Assembly (NCBI GenBank): GCA_017622875.1
Contig: JAGAQG010000033.1
Location: 1 to 64,000 of the forward strand
Length of the DNA stretch: 64,000 nt
Origin: Lachnospiraceae bacterium
GTDB taxonomy: Bacteria > Bacillota > Clostridia > Lachnospirales > Lachnospiraceae
Reading direction: 5' to 3'
The notes under the pieces were generated by a model. That model ran no database searches and had not been told where the DNA came from. It saw only the letters and a program-made list of their open reading frames with translations. A program made the position numbers and the translations under genes. Positions 52,351 through 60,468 of the stretch are shown one piece after another (positions within the stretch are counted from its first letter, which is position 1; every line of letters starts with the position of its first letter).

Positions 52351-52587
52351 GCCGAAAGAATTTAAATTCTTTCTTATGGAGATAAGGAGCTTCTCCTGTT
52401 GAGCTAACAACATAAAAACCCTGCAGCCATGTTGGATAGAGACTAACCATAGTTGTTAGGTGAGGACGACGACCAGTAAGACATAGTTCTTACACAATCG
52501 CTAAATGCGAAGTTGGCGGGCAACTTAAAAATTAGCATTATACGAAAGAACTTGAGAGTCTGATTTTTTATCGGGCTCTCTTTTTTT
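52351..52587 (+). ncRNA. Candidate structured small RNA, about 235 nt
   Basis: Between the consensus promoter and the terminator there is no ORF but a multibranched fold. The closing stem is TTCTTTC (about 52368) with GAAAGAA (about 52544). Inside are AGGAG-CTT-CTCCT, GCTAACAAC with GTTGTTAG (about 52403 with 52452), GTAAG with CTTAC, and GCTAA with TTAGC enclosing AAGTTG-GCGGG-CAACTT. I cannot match it to a family from memory; raiA-type RNA is one possibility. It sits directly before the PBECR4-like gene. Confidence 0.65.
52554..52587 (+). terminator. Terminator of the structured RNA
   Basis: GAGAGTCTGA pairs with TCGGGCTCTC (two G-U pairs) around loop TTTTTTA, followed by seven T. The ribosome binding site of the next gene begins right after it, so that gene would depend on readthrough. 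Confidence 0.88.
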
Positions 52588-52596
52588 GGAGATTTT

Positions 52597-53274
52597 ATGG
52601 CTAAAACGATACGTTTAAATATTGAAACTGCAAAAAGTGATTCCAGTATTATCAATGAATTGCATATATCTGCAAAAAAATATAGTTTGTATGAGAATTG
52701 CAAAATATTGTATATTTATCGCGGAAAGAAAATCGATTCAGAGTACAAATGCTATGAGGTATTGTTTGGTGAAGAAAATTTTATGCATTTAACTGGATTT
52801 GCTAAATCAAAAATTGGAGCAAAAGATTTTTATAGAAAATGTAAAGAAGGGACTATTAAAATTGGAGAAGTGAATTTTAAAGAAAATAGAAAAGTTACAT
52901 CAGCTAAATTAGATGTATTACCAATGCTGCTGGATCATACTTCAGTTAAAATATTTCAAATGGGGCAAAAGAATTTAATTACAGAGTCTGTAAATTTTGA
53001 AGTAGGAATTGGGAATAACAGTGGGATTATTGGATTTGATAGAAGATTTTCTAAAATAGCTGTACCAGTTACTGTCCTAAAACGTCCGATCAGGGATTAT
53101 GTATCTAATCCGGAAAATGTGGTTGCCATACTGATGAAAAACAGATCTGATAAATTTTATCATACAATTATAAGTACTGTAAGTAAGGGAATAAAAATAG
53201 ATGAATTACCAGAATTTATAAAAAAGAAGATAGATTCTTCAATAATAGAACAGGAACTGCTAAAAAGAATATAG
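52597..53274 (+). CDS. PBECR4-like nuclease-domain protein
   Basis: This 225-aa protein has a pattern close to PBECR4 (phage Barnase-EndoU-ColicinE5/D-RelE-like nuclease 4): YEVLFGEENFMHLTGFAK, AKDFYRKCKEGTIKIGEVNF, TSAKLDVLPMLL and later GIIGFDRRFSKIAVPVTVLK. Such domains occur in phage polyvalent proteins and in toxins. The gene has a GGAG site and begins 9 nt after the terminator of the structured RNA. A toxin regulated by that RNA is possible, but nothing shows it directly. Base composition is more AT-rich than the neighbours, hinting at transfer. Confidence 0.6.
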   Translation: MAKTIRLNIETAKSDSSIINELHISAKKYSLYENCKILYIYRGKKIDSEYKCYEVLFGEENFMHLTGFAKSKIGAKDFYRKCKEGTIKIGEVNFKENRKVTSAKLDVLPMLLDHTSVKIFQMGQKNLITESVNFEVGIGNNSGIIGFDRRFSKIAVPVTVLKRPIRDYVSNPENVVAILMKNRSDKFYHTIISTVSKGIKIDELPEFIKKKIDSSIIEQELLKRI

Positions 53275-53292
53275 TTTTGTGTGGTACAGAAA

Positions 53293-53321
53293 TTGACAAT
53301 GAAATATTCAAGTGCTATATT
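53293..53321 (+). promoter_or_regulatory. Promoter of the thiamine operon
   Basis: TTGACA (53293-53298), 17 nt, TATATT (53316-53321), about 15 nt before the TPP riboswitch. Confidence 0.8.
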
Positions 53322-53335
53322 TAGAATAACAAAAT

Positions 53336-53430
53336 AAACAGGGGAGCTTGTAATGGCAGGCTGAGAGGAAGTAATTAACTTCGACCCTATAACCTGATTC
53401 GGATAATGCCGACGTAGGAAGTCATATCGT
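53336..53430 (+). promoter_or_regulatory. TPP riboswitch (THI element)
   Basis: The conserved parts are ACAGGGGAGCTTG, GGCTGAGAGGAAG, CTTCGACCCTATAACCTGAT, CGGATAATGCCGACGTAGGAAG. It heads thiM-thiE-HAD-thiD-tenA, and a terminator follows at 53441. Confidence 0.95.
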
Positions 53431-53440
53431 TGATTCTTTC

Positions 53441-53471
53441 GGAGATACCGTTTCAGGTATCTCCTTTTTAT
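53441..53471 (+). terminator. Terminator of the TPP riboswitch
   Basis: GGAGATACC pairs with GGTATCTCC around loop GTTTCA, followed by TTTTTA. It lies between the aptamer and thiM and is the likely expression platform. Confidence 0.88.
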
Positions 53472-53515
53472 TGCGCAAAAAAGAAGGAAAAATATATTTT
53501 TTGGAGGAAAGATCA

Positions 53516-54337
53516 ATGTTAAAAGAGATGCTTGAAAATGTAAGAGAAAAATGTCCACTGGTTCACAACATTACCAACTATGTAACAGTCAATGACTGTG
53601 CCAATGCGCTGCTTGCCTGCGGTGGATCCCCAATCATGTCAGACGACATCGATGATGTGGAAGACATTACAACGATCTGTGGCGGTCTGAACATCAATAT
53701 TGGAACGCTCAATCAGAGAACCATTCCATCTATGCACAAAGCCGGTAAGAAATCCAATGAACTGGGCCATCCGGTACTTTTAGACCCGGTTGGGGCAGGC
53801 GCATCCGCACTTCGTACCAAAACAGCTATGGAACTGATTGAAAATGTGAAATTTACGGTAATCCGTGGAAATATTTCTGAGATTAAGACACTTGCATTGG
53901 GTGCAGGTTCTACGCGTGGTGTAGATGCAGATATTGCGGATCGGGTTACAGAAGATAATCTTGCGCAGGCAGTGGCATTTGCGAAAGAATTTGCAGCAAA
54001 AACTGGAGCTGTTATTGCAATTACAGGAGCCATTGACATTGTTGCGAATGCTGAAAAAGCTTATTGCATCTTTAATGGACATCCAATGATGAGCAGCATT
54101 ACTGGAACAGGTTGCCAGCTGTCAGCGATTACAACTGCATATGTGACTGCAAATCAGGAGACACCATTGGAAGCTGTTGCAGCAGCAGTATGTTTAATGG
54201 GAGCCTGTGGTGAAAAAGCGTATAAGCGTTTAAGCAAAGAAGATGGTAATGCAACTTATCGCAATTATATCATTGATGCCATCTACAATATGACAGGCGA
54301 TGAACTGGAAGAGATGGCAAAAGTAGAAATTTATTAA
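53516..54337 (+). CDS. thiM: Hydroxyethylthiazole kinase
   Basis: ThiM phosphorylates the salvaged thiazole moiety of thiamine. The 273-aa protein starts CPLVHNITNYVTVNDCANALLA, with SPIMSDD and LLDPVGAGAS following, then the C-terminal anion-hole region SITGTGCQLSAI with the catalytic cysteine. It is full length. The ATG at 53516 follows TTGGAGGAAA; the frame extends upstream, but that part runs into the riboswitch region. Confidence 0.95.
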   Translation: MLKEMLENVREKCPLVHNITNYVTVNDCANALLACGGSPIMSDDIDDVEDITTICGGLNINIGTLNQRTIPSMHKAGKKSNELGHPVLLDPVGAGASALRTKTAMELIENVKFTVIRGNISEIKTLALGAGSTRGVDADIADRVTEDNLAQAVAFAKEFAAKTGAVIAITGAIDIVANAEKAYCIFNGHPMMSSITGTGCQLSAITTAYVTANQETPLEAVAAAVCLMGACGEKAYKRLSKEDGNATYRNYIIDAIYNMTGDELEEMAKVEIY

Positions 54338-54351
54338 AAGAGGTTTGAAAA

Positions 54352-54993
54352 ATGAAATGTGAGAAGAAAACAATGCTTCTGTACGCTGTTACAGATCGTG
54401 CCTGGGTAGGAAAACAGACATTGATGGAGCAGGTCGAAGATGCATTGAAAGGCGGAGCTACCTGTATTCAGCTTCGGGAAAAAGAATTGGATGATGAAAA
54501 CTTTTTGCAGGAAGCAGTAGAAATGAAGCAATTATGCGAAAAATATCAAGTTCCATTCATCATCAATGATAATGTGGAAATCGCGGTGAAATGTAATGCA
54601 GACGGAATCCATGTTGGACAAAGCGATATGGAAGCAGGAAATGTCCGTGAAGTTGTAGGAGAAAAAATGATCCTTGGCGTATCTGCACAGACCGTTGAAC
54701 AGGCGGTTGCAGCGGAAAAAGCAGGAGCAGATTATTTGGGCGTTGGAGCTGTCTTTAATACAACGACGAAACTGGATGCGTGTGAAGTGCCTCATGATAC
54801 ATTGAAGGCAATCTGTGAAGCGGTAAGTATCCCGGTGGTTGCGATTGGCGGAATCAGCAAGGCAAATATTTTAGAGTTATCAGGTTCCGGCGTTGATGGC
54901 GTGGCTCTGGTATCAGCAATTTTCGCGGTAGAAGATATTGAAGCGGAATGCAAAGAACTTTTCGCTTTATCAGAAAAAATGGTACAGGCATGA
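54352..54993 (+). CDS. thiE: Thiamine phosphate synthase
   Basis: ThiE couples the pyrimidine diphosphate with thiazole phosphate to give thiamine phosphate. The 213-aa TIM barrel has LYAVTDRAW near residue 10, GGATCIQLREKELDD, PFIINDNVEIAVKCNADGIHVGQ and VAIGGISKANI. It follows thiM by 14 nt and overlaps the next gene by ATGA. Confidence 0.95.
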   Translation: MKCEKKTMLLYAVTDRAWVGKQTLMEQVEDALKGGATCIQLREKELDDENFLQEAVEMKQLCEKYQVPFIINDNVEIAVKCNADGIHVGQSDMEAGNVREVVGEKMILGVSAQTVEQAVAAEKAGADYLGVGAVFNTTTKLDACEVPHDTLKAICEAVSIPVVAIGGISKANILELSGSGVDGVALVSAIFAVEDIEAECKELFALSEKMVQA

Positions 54994-55631
54994 ATCAGAT
55001 AGAAGGAATTATTTTTGATCTGGATGGTACACTTCTGGATTCCATGGAAATCTGGAACACCGTTGGAAATGATTATTTGATTTCTTTGGGCATTGAGCCA
55101 AGGGAAAATTTGGCGGAAGTCTTTAAGGAAATGAGCTTAAAGCAGTCTGCAGAATATTATCAGATGGTATATGGCATGGATAAAACGACAGAGGAAATCA
55201 TTTCCGGGATTAATGGCGTAATTGAAGCATTCTACATAGAGCGTGTTCAGCTAAAACATGGAGTAAAAGAATTTCTCGAAACACTTTCAGAACAGGATGT
55301 GAAGATGTGCATTGCCACTGCGACAGACAGATATCTTGTCGAGGCTGCATTGATGCGCTTGGGAGTGAGAGATTATTTTCAGAAAATCCTGACATGTAAT
55401 GAAGTGGGATATGGAAAGGATTCCTCAGTCATATTTGAAAAGGCTTTGGAAATTTTGGGCACATCTAAGGAGCGGACTCTTGTATTTGAAGACGCGCTTC
55501 ATGCGGTAAAGACAGCAAAACAGGCTGGATTTCAGGTTGTGGGTGTGTATGATCTCAGTGAACCAGAACAGGAAGAAGTCAAGAAATTATCGGATATGTA
55601 TGTTCTGAGTTTTCAGGATATTCATTTATAA
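54990..55631 (+). CDS. HAD phosphatase of the thiamine operon
   Basis: This 213-aa HAD-superfamily enzyme has motif I FDLDGTLLDS (residues 8-17), motif II IATATD, a lysine region (GYGKDSS) and motif IV VFEDALHAV. Its cap is of the beta-phosphoglucomutase type. It overlaps thiE by four nt and lies before thiD, so removal of phosphate from thiamine phosphate or a pyrimidine intermediate is a reasonable inference; sugar phosphates are the alternative. Confidence 0.8.
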   Translation: MNQIEGIIFDLDGTLLDSMEIWNTVGNDYLISLGIEPRENLAEVFKEMSLKQSAEYYQMVYGMDKTTEEIISGINGVIEAFYIERVQLKHGVKEFLETLSEQDVKMCIATATDRYLVEAALMRLGVRDYFQKILTCNEVGYGKDSSVIFEKALEILGTSKERTLVFEDALHAVKTAKQAGFQVVGVYDLSEPEQEEVKKLSDMYVLSFQDIHL

Positions 55632-55703
55632 AAAATAGCGGCAGATTGGGGGCACCACCTTCTGTCGCTCTATAAACATAATGCAAGGAAAGAAGGAAAA
55701 AAC

Positions 55704-56507
55704 ATGAGAACAGCATTATCAATCGCTGGAAGTGATTCCAGCGGAGGCGCCGGTATTCAGGCAGATTTAAAGACAATGACAATGAATGGCGTATTCGCCA
55801 TGAGTGCGATCACAGCATTGACCGCACAGAACACTACAGGGGTTACAGGAATTATGGAAGTGACTCCGGATTTTTTACAGCAGCAGATAGATGCAGTGTT
55901 TGAGGATATTTATCCGGATGCTGTAAAGATAGGAATGGTTTCGTCATCAGCACTTATTGAAAAGATTGCGGAGCGTTTACAGTTCTATGGAGCAAAAAAT
56001 ATTGTGGTTGACCCGGTGATGGTTGCGACAAGTGGCTCCAGACTGATTGCAGAAGAAGCAGTGAAGACATTGAAAGAGAAGTTATTGCCGATTGCAGCTG
56101 TGGTAACGCCAAATATTCCTGAAGCGGAGATTCTTTCAGGAATGGAAATTCATACAGAGGAAGAGATGGAAAAGGCAGCAAAAATGATTGGGGATTCCTA
56201 TTCCTGTGCTGTACTTTTAAAAGGCGGTCACAATATCAACGATGCGAATGACTTGCTTTATTCTGATGGAAAATGTAAGTGGTTCAAGGGAAAACGTATT
56301 GATAATCCGAATACTCATGGAACCGGATGTACGCTTTCCAGTGCGATTGTAGCAAATCTTGCAAAAGGGTATGGTTTGGAAGATGCTGTGGAAAAGGCGA
56401 AGAACTACATTTCGGGAGCGCTTGCGGCAATGCTTGATTTAGGCGCAGGCAGTGGGCCTATGAATCACGCATATGATCTGAAGGATGAATGGACGAAGGA
56501 GGCGTAG
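55704..56507 (+). CDS. thiD: Hydroxymethylpyrimidine/phosphomethylpyrimidine kinase
   Basis: ThiD phosphorylates HMP twice to HMP diphosphate. The 267-aa ribokinase-fold protein begins TALSIAGSDSSGGAGIQADLK and contains VKIGMVSS, DPVMVATSGS and the anion-hole segment NTHGTGCTLSSAIV. The start follows AAGGAAAGAAGG. It is followed by tenA after 3 nt. Confidence 0.95.
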   Translation: MRTALSIAGSDSSGGAGIQADLKTMTMNGVFAMSAITALTAQNTTGVTGIMEVTPDFLQQQIDAVFEDIYPDAVKIGMVSSSALIEKIAERLQFYGAKNIVVDPVMVATSGSRLIAEEAVKTLKEKLLPIAAVVTPNIPEAEILSGMEIHTEEEMEKAAKMIGDSYSCAVLLKGGHNINDANDLLYSDGKCKWFKGKRIDNPNTHGTGCTLSSAIVANLAKGYGLEDAVEKAKNYISGALAAMLDLGAGSGPMNHAYDLKDEWTKEA

Positions 56508-56510
56508 ATT

Positions 56511-57170
56511 ATGGCTGTTATTGAAAGACTTTTATCTGCTACAAAGGAAATTTGGGAAGCATATTATGAGCATCCATTTGTGCGTGGAATCGAGGATGGA
56601 ACTTTAGACAAAGAGAAGTTCAGATATTATATTATTCAGGATTATTTATATCTGGAGGAATATACCAGAACTTTTGGAATCGGAGTCGCAAAGGCGAAAG
56701 GTAAAGAAACTTCAACAATTTTCACCAACTATATCAATGTACTGGCTGGAGAGACAGATATTCACAAAGGATATATGGGAAAATTTGAAGTGACACAGGA
56801 AGAAATCGATAAGACTCCACGTGCACTTGATAATTTATCTTATACTTCTTATATGCTGCGAGTTGCATATGAAGAGGGCGAGGCTGAAATTTTGACAGCA
56901 ATCCTGTCCTGCGCATACAGCTATGAATTGATTGCACAGAACATTGTGAAAAACAACCCGGATGCAGGGAATGATCCATTCTATGGTGACTGGGTGCAGG
57001 GATATGCAAGCGAAGGCTACAGTGAAGAGAATAAACACTTAATTCAGACACTGGAAAATATCACAAAGGATTACACAGAAGTGCAGATTCAGCATCTGGT
57101 GGATATTTTTGTGGCTTGTTCCAGATATGAGCTGGCATTTTGGGATTTTTCCTGGAATATGGCAAAATAG
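56511..57170 (+). CDS. tenA: Aminopyrimidine aminohydrolase / thiaminase II (TenA family)
   Basis: TenA hydrolyses aminomethyl-pyrimidine breakdown products of thiamine to HMP for reuse. The 219-aa helical protein has the family segments HPFVRGIEDGTLDKEKFRYY, QDYLYLEEYTR and, near the C-terminus, CSRYELAFWDFSW. The active-site cysteine candidate is in AILSCAYSYELIA. It ends the salvage operon, with a terminator directly after. Confidence 0.93.
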   Translation: MAVIERLLSATKEIWEAYYEHPFVRGIEDGTLDKEKFRYYIIQDYLYLEEYTRTFGIGVAKAKGKETSTIFTNYINVLAGETDIHKGYMGKFEVTQEEIDKTPRALDNLSYTSYMLRVAYEEGEAEILTAILSCAYSYELIAQNIVKNNPDAGNDPFYGDWVQGYASEGYSEENKHLIQTLENITKDYTEVQIQHLVDIFVACSRYELAFWDFSWNMAK

Positions 57171-57181
57171 AGTTAATGATG

Positions 57182-57217
57182 ATAAGCAGTTCAGAGTTAT
57201 GGACTGCTTATTTTTGC
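57182..57217 (+). terminator. Terminator of the thiamine operon
   Basis: ATAAGCAGT pairs with ACTGCTTAT around a 12-base loop region, followed by TTTTTG. Confidence 0.82.
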
Positions 57218-57557
57218 GTTTTGAAGTGTTTGAGATATGTTTTAAATGTTATAGATGACCTTGAAAGTATATGGGATAGTTTTGGAAGTATATGGGATAG
57301 TTTTGAAAGGGGAGGAGATAGCTAGTTGGGCGTTAGCAGAATAATATGAAGTGAGTGCCCATATTATGCGGTAAATGAAGCGATTTGAGTCTGATTTGCT
57401 ATGATAAATGATGAAAAATGGCTGTATGAAAATAAAAGTTTCTTTTACATGACAAAATAAAGGAATTTATGGACTGATTTAGAAGATTATTTTATATACG
57501 CCCAATACGCATATGATTGTGAATACACTACGTTGGGGTAATGCTAATATTTGCAAA
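57218..57557. other. Intergenic region with a short tandem repeat
   Basis: No gene is supported here. A 20-nt unit starting AAGTATATGGGATAG occurs twice in tandem at 57265-57284 and 57286-57305. An inverted repeat ATAATATG / CATATTAT spans 57341-57367. A short frame running from the end of tenA through the repeat has no ribosome binding site. Confidence 0.5.
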
Positions 57558-57558
57558 A

Positions 57559-57623
57559 ATGTAAAATATAGTTGACAAAATGTAGCATAAAGAATATGAT
57601 GAAGATGTAAAATATATATGACA
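57559..57623 (+). promoter_or_regulatory. Promoter flanked by two direct repeats, likely autoregulatory site
   Basis: TTGACA (57572-57577), 17 nt, TATGAT (57595-57600) form a strong promoter. A 19-nt sequence, ATGTAAAATATA followed by TGACA after two variable bases, occurs at 57559-57577 and again at 57605-57623, one copy over the -35 and one just past the -10. Such placement fits binding by the XRE regulator encoded downstream. Confidence 0.65.
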
Positions 57624-57657
57624 TAATGAATAAAGAAGATTACAGGAGAAAGTTGAT

Positions 57658-58164
57658 ATGAGCAAGTATATACCATTTATTTTATTTGTTGCAGCATTTT
57701 GTGCAATAAGTTATTCAAAGAATCAGGTACAAAAGAGAAAAAATGGAGGAAAGCCTTATGATGAAAGGCAGCTTTTGATCCAGGGTAAAGCATATAAGTA
57801 TGCATTCTTTACTGTGATTTTGTATTTTGTAATATTAGGTGCGTTATCGGTAGTATCAGAAAGAGAGTTCATAACTACTTATGCAAATGCATGTATCGGA
57901 ATGGCGTTAAGTTTGATGGTGTTTGTTACTTATAGTACATTTCAGGATGCCTATATTGGAAGAAACACAAACGGAAATTTTTCTATGATCATATTTCTTG
58001 CTTGTGGTATATTCATGTTAGTGAATACGTTAGTAAGTAAGCCGATATTAATTATCGATGGTATACTGCAAAATTCTGCAGGAGCATTGGTGCTTGGAAT
58101 ATTATTTTCTTATGTGGGACTGATTTTACTGATTAAGAAAATCATAGATAAAAGGGAAGTATAG
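57658..58164 (+). CDS. Four-helix membrane protein of a two-gene XRE system
   Basis: I do not recognise a family with certainty. The 168-aa protein has hydrophobic segments at about residues 4-18, 48-66, 78-94, 106-122 and 134-155, and a conserved-looking GGKPYDERQLLIQGKAYKYA motif after the first. Small proteins of this kind with a DERQ motif commonly pair with tiny XRE regulators in Firmicutes. Here the regulator gene follows by 7 nt. Function unknown; envelope stress or immunity are guesses. Confidence 0.7.
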   Translation: MSKYIPFILFVAAFCAISYSKNQVQKRKNGGKPYDERQLLIQGKAYKYAFFTVILYFVILGALSVVSEREFITTYANACIGMALSLMVFVTYSTFQDAYIGRNTNGNFSMIIFLACGIFMLVNTLVSKPILIIDGILQNSAGALVLGILFSYVGLILLIKKIIDKREV

Positions 58165-58171
58165 GTGAAAA

Positions 58172-58369
58172 ATGGCAAAGAATTTAAGAATGAAAGCGGC
58201 CAGAGCAGCTTTGGATATGTCCCAGCAGGAGCTGGCAGATAAGATTGAAGTATCCAGACAGACGATCAATGCCATAGAAAAAGGGGATTATAATCCTACG
58301 ATAAAACTTTGTATTGCGATTTGTAAGACATTAGGGAAGACATTGGATGAACTGTTCTGGGAGGAATAA
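58172..58369 (+). CDS. Small XRE-family helix-turn-helix regulator
   Basis: This 65-aa protein consists of a single Cro/CI-type helix-turn-helix: RAALDMSQQELADKIEVSRQ followed by TINAIEKGDYNPTIKLCIAI and a short end KTLDELFWEE. Regulators of this length typically control their own operon; the direct repeats at 57559-57623 are a candidate site. Confidence 0.88.
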   Translation: MAKNLRMKAARAALDMSQQELADKIEVSRQTINAIEKGDYNPTIKLCIAICKTLGKTLDELFWEE

Positions 58370-58372
58370 AAA

Positions 58373-59182
58373 ATGGAGATCAAAATGTATAACAGAAAAA
58401 TTGATTTTGAAAAAATACAGAATGTTCGTGATATGGGAAGTTTGGAAACAACAGAAGGACGTGTAATTATTCCGGGCTTATTGATTCGCTCTGCGAATCT
58501 TTCAAATGCCACGGCATCAGATAAAATAAAACTGGAGAAAGAATGTCATCTTACAAAAATTATTGATCTGAGAACAAGTATGGAAAAGCAGGAAAAGCCG
58601 GATGTTAAGATGGATTCGGTAACTTATCTGTCGATTCCGATTTTTGATGAGAGCGTTATGGGAATCTCTCATGAGAAAGATACTCATGAGAAGCAGAAAA
58701 CTATGCGTATTCCAGAGATGGAGAAGCTGTATTGCATGATGGTAACAAACGAAGCATGCAGAGCTAATCTGAGGAAAGCTATAAGAACGATTATGGAACA
58801 TGACTTTACGACAGGAAGCGTACTGTGGCATTGTACGGAGGGAAAAGACAGATGCGGACTTGTATCTGCAATCCTGCTTGCAGCTTTGAATGTTGACAGA
58901 GAAACAATTATGGAAGACTATCTGCTTACGAATGAGGTCAACGAAGCAAAAGCGGAAATGTTTTATCAGAGAATGATCATGGCAGGTAAGAGTGAAGCAG
59001 AGGCAGAAGCTGTAAAAAATGCATTTTTAGCAAAAGCATCTTATCTGGAAGCTGCATTTTCTGTGATAGATGAGCAGTACTCTGATATGGAGAACTATTT
59101 GAAAGAAGGCTTGGGGATTTCGGAAGAAATTGTGTCCACATTCCGTGAAAATGTACTATCTGAAAAAGATGATGAGAGGTAA
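58373..59182 (+). CDS. Tyrosine/serine protein phosphatase (PF13350-type)
   Basis: This 269-aa protein has the Cys-based phosphatase loop HCTEGKDRCG (near residue 161), an early NVRDMGSLET segment and IIDLRTSMEKQEKPD, the pattern of bacterial LipA-like/DSP phosphatases that act on phosphotyrosine or phosphoinositides. The start follows GGGAGGAAT, 3 nt after the XRE stop, so it may be cotranscribed. Confidence 0.82.
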   Translation: MEIKMYNRKIDFEKIQNVRDMGSLETTEGRVIIPGLLIRSANLSNATASDKIKLEKECHLTKIIDLRTSMEKQEKPDVKMDSVTYLSIPIFDESVMGISHEKDTHEKQKTMRIPEMEKLYCMMVTNEACRANLRKAIRTIMEHDFTTGSVLWHCTEGKDRCGLVSAILLAALNVDRETIMEDYLLTNEVNEAKAEMFYQRMIMAGKSEAEAEAVKNAFLAKASYLEAAFSVIDEQYSDMENYLKEGLGISEEIVSTFRENVLSEKDDER

Positions 59183-59185
59183 AAA

Positions 59186-59929
59186 ATGAGAATTATAATT
59201 TCGCCTGCGAAAAAAATGAACATTGATACAGATACGCTGGGGTATCAGAATCTTCCGGTCTTTTTAGAACAGACGGAACTTTTGATGTCTTGCATACAGA
59301 AGTTACCTTATGAGGAATGCAAAGCATTGTGGAATTGCAATGATAACATTGCAAGACAAAATTTCGCACGTTTTGCGGATATGGAACTTAAAAAGCAACT
59401 GACTCCGGCAATCCTGTCTTATGAGGGAATCCAATATCAGTACATGGCTCCGTCGGTTTTTGAGAATTCCCAATATGACTACATACAGGAGCACCTGAGA
59501 ATTTTATCTGGTTTTTATGGTGTCCTGAAGCCTATGGATGGGGTAACACCATATCGTTTGGAAATGCAGGCGAAGCTTTCAGTAAATGATAAGAATGACT
59601 TATATGATTTCTGGGGCAGACAGCTGTATGACGAGGTATTGGATTCTAGCAGAATTGTGATCAATCTGGCATCAAAAGAGTACTCTAAATGCATCGAAAA
59701 GTATCTGATGCCGGAAGACACTTATATTACCTGCGTATTTGGTGAATATGATGGTAAGAAAGTGAGACAAAAAGGTACTTATGCGAAAATGGCTCGCGGT
59801 GAAATGGTTCGTTTTATGGCAGAAAACAAAATAGAAGATCCGCAGGAAATCAAAAAATTTGACCGTTTGGGATATACCTACATGGAAGAACTGTCCACAG
59901 AAAAGGAATATGTTTATGTTACAGATTAG
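59186..59929 (+). CDS. yaaA: YaaA family peroxide-stress protein
   Basis: This 247-aa protein matches YaaA (DUF328): it starts MRIIISPAKKMN and has ALWNCNDNIARQN, LSYEGIQYQYM, LRILSGFYGVLKPMDG, PYRLEMQAKL and GEYDGKKVRQKGTYAKMARG. In E. coli YaaA lowers intracellular free iron during peroxide stress. It lies 3 nt after the phosphatase gene. Confidence 0.92.
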   Translation: MRIIISPAKKMNIDTDTLGYQNLPVFLEQTELLMSCIQKLPYEECKALWNCNDNIARQNFARFADMELKKQLTPAILSYEGIQYQYMAPSVFENSQYDYIQEHLRILSGFYGVLKPMDGVTPYRLEMQAKLSVNDKNDLYDFWGRQLYDEVLDSSRIVINLASKEYSKCIEKYLMPEDTYITCVFGEYDGKKVRQKGTYAKMARGEMVRFMAENKIEDPQEIKKFDRLGYTYMEELSTEKEYVYVTD

Positions 59930-60440
59930 AAGAGCAAATGATGATGACTACATTAGGGTACGGGATTTTTACTATACATTGATAGATGCCATGGAAAATG
60001 CTGAGTTTAAGCCAGGCTGGGAAAAAGACATTTATCCTACCCAGGAATTTTTGATAAATTCCATACAGGCTGGCGAGTTATATATTGGGGAACTGGGTGG
60101 AAATATTGCAGCCTGCATGGTAGTAAATCACGAGTATAATGAGGGTTACCAAAAGATTCATTGGTCAATTTCTGCGGCAGATGCTGAATTATTGGTAATC
60201 CATGCTTTGGGGATTCTGCCGGAGCTTTCAGGAAATGGATTGGCAAAGCAAATGGTTCAATATGTCATCCAAATGGCGCAGAAGAACAGCATGAAAACCA
60301 TTCGATTGGATGTATTGGAAGGAAATATTCCGGCGGAAAGAGCGTATTTAAAAATGGGATTCCAGTATCTTGATACGATTCAGATGTTTTATGAGGATAC
60401 AGGATGGACGAATTATAAGGCATTTGAATATATTGTTTAA
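59916..60440 (+). CDS. GNAT family N-acetyltransferase
   Basis: This 174-aa protein has a GNAT acetyl-CoA site in VIHALGILPELSGNGLAKQM (V-x-P-x-x-x-x-x-G-x-G/A pattern) followed by KTIRLDVLEGNIPAERAYLKMGF. Its start at 59916 overlaps yaaA by 14 nt and follows AAAGGAA. Acceptor substrate unknown. Confidence 0.82.
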   Translation: MLQIRRANDDDYIRVRDFYYTLIDAMENAEFKPGWEKDIYPTQEFLINSIQAGELYIGELGGNIAACMVVNHEYNEGYQKIHWSISAADAELLVIHALGILPELSGNGLAKQMVQYVIQMAQKNSMKTIRLDVLEGNIPAERAYLKMGFQYLDTIQMFYEDTGWTNYKAFEYIV

Positions 60441-60468
60441 AATGATTCGATTTTGAGAGGACAGGCCA

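Noticed and set aside
52351..52587. Type III antitoxin with tandem repeats
   Set aside because: The RNA lacks tandem repeats, so it was kept as an unclassified structured RNA; toxin-antitoxin is stated only as a hypothesis.
57140..57325. 61-codon ORF from the end of tenA across the terminator and tandem repeat
   Set aside because: It starts inside tenA, has no binding site and crosses a terminator; the repeat explains its repetitive end.
253..57510. Scattered ATATGCCCA / TGGGCATAT-like motifs (near 253, 362, 432, 18762, 57497)
   Set aside because: The copies are short, divergent and differently spaced, so no repeat family can be defined by eye.
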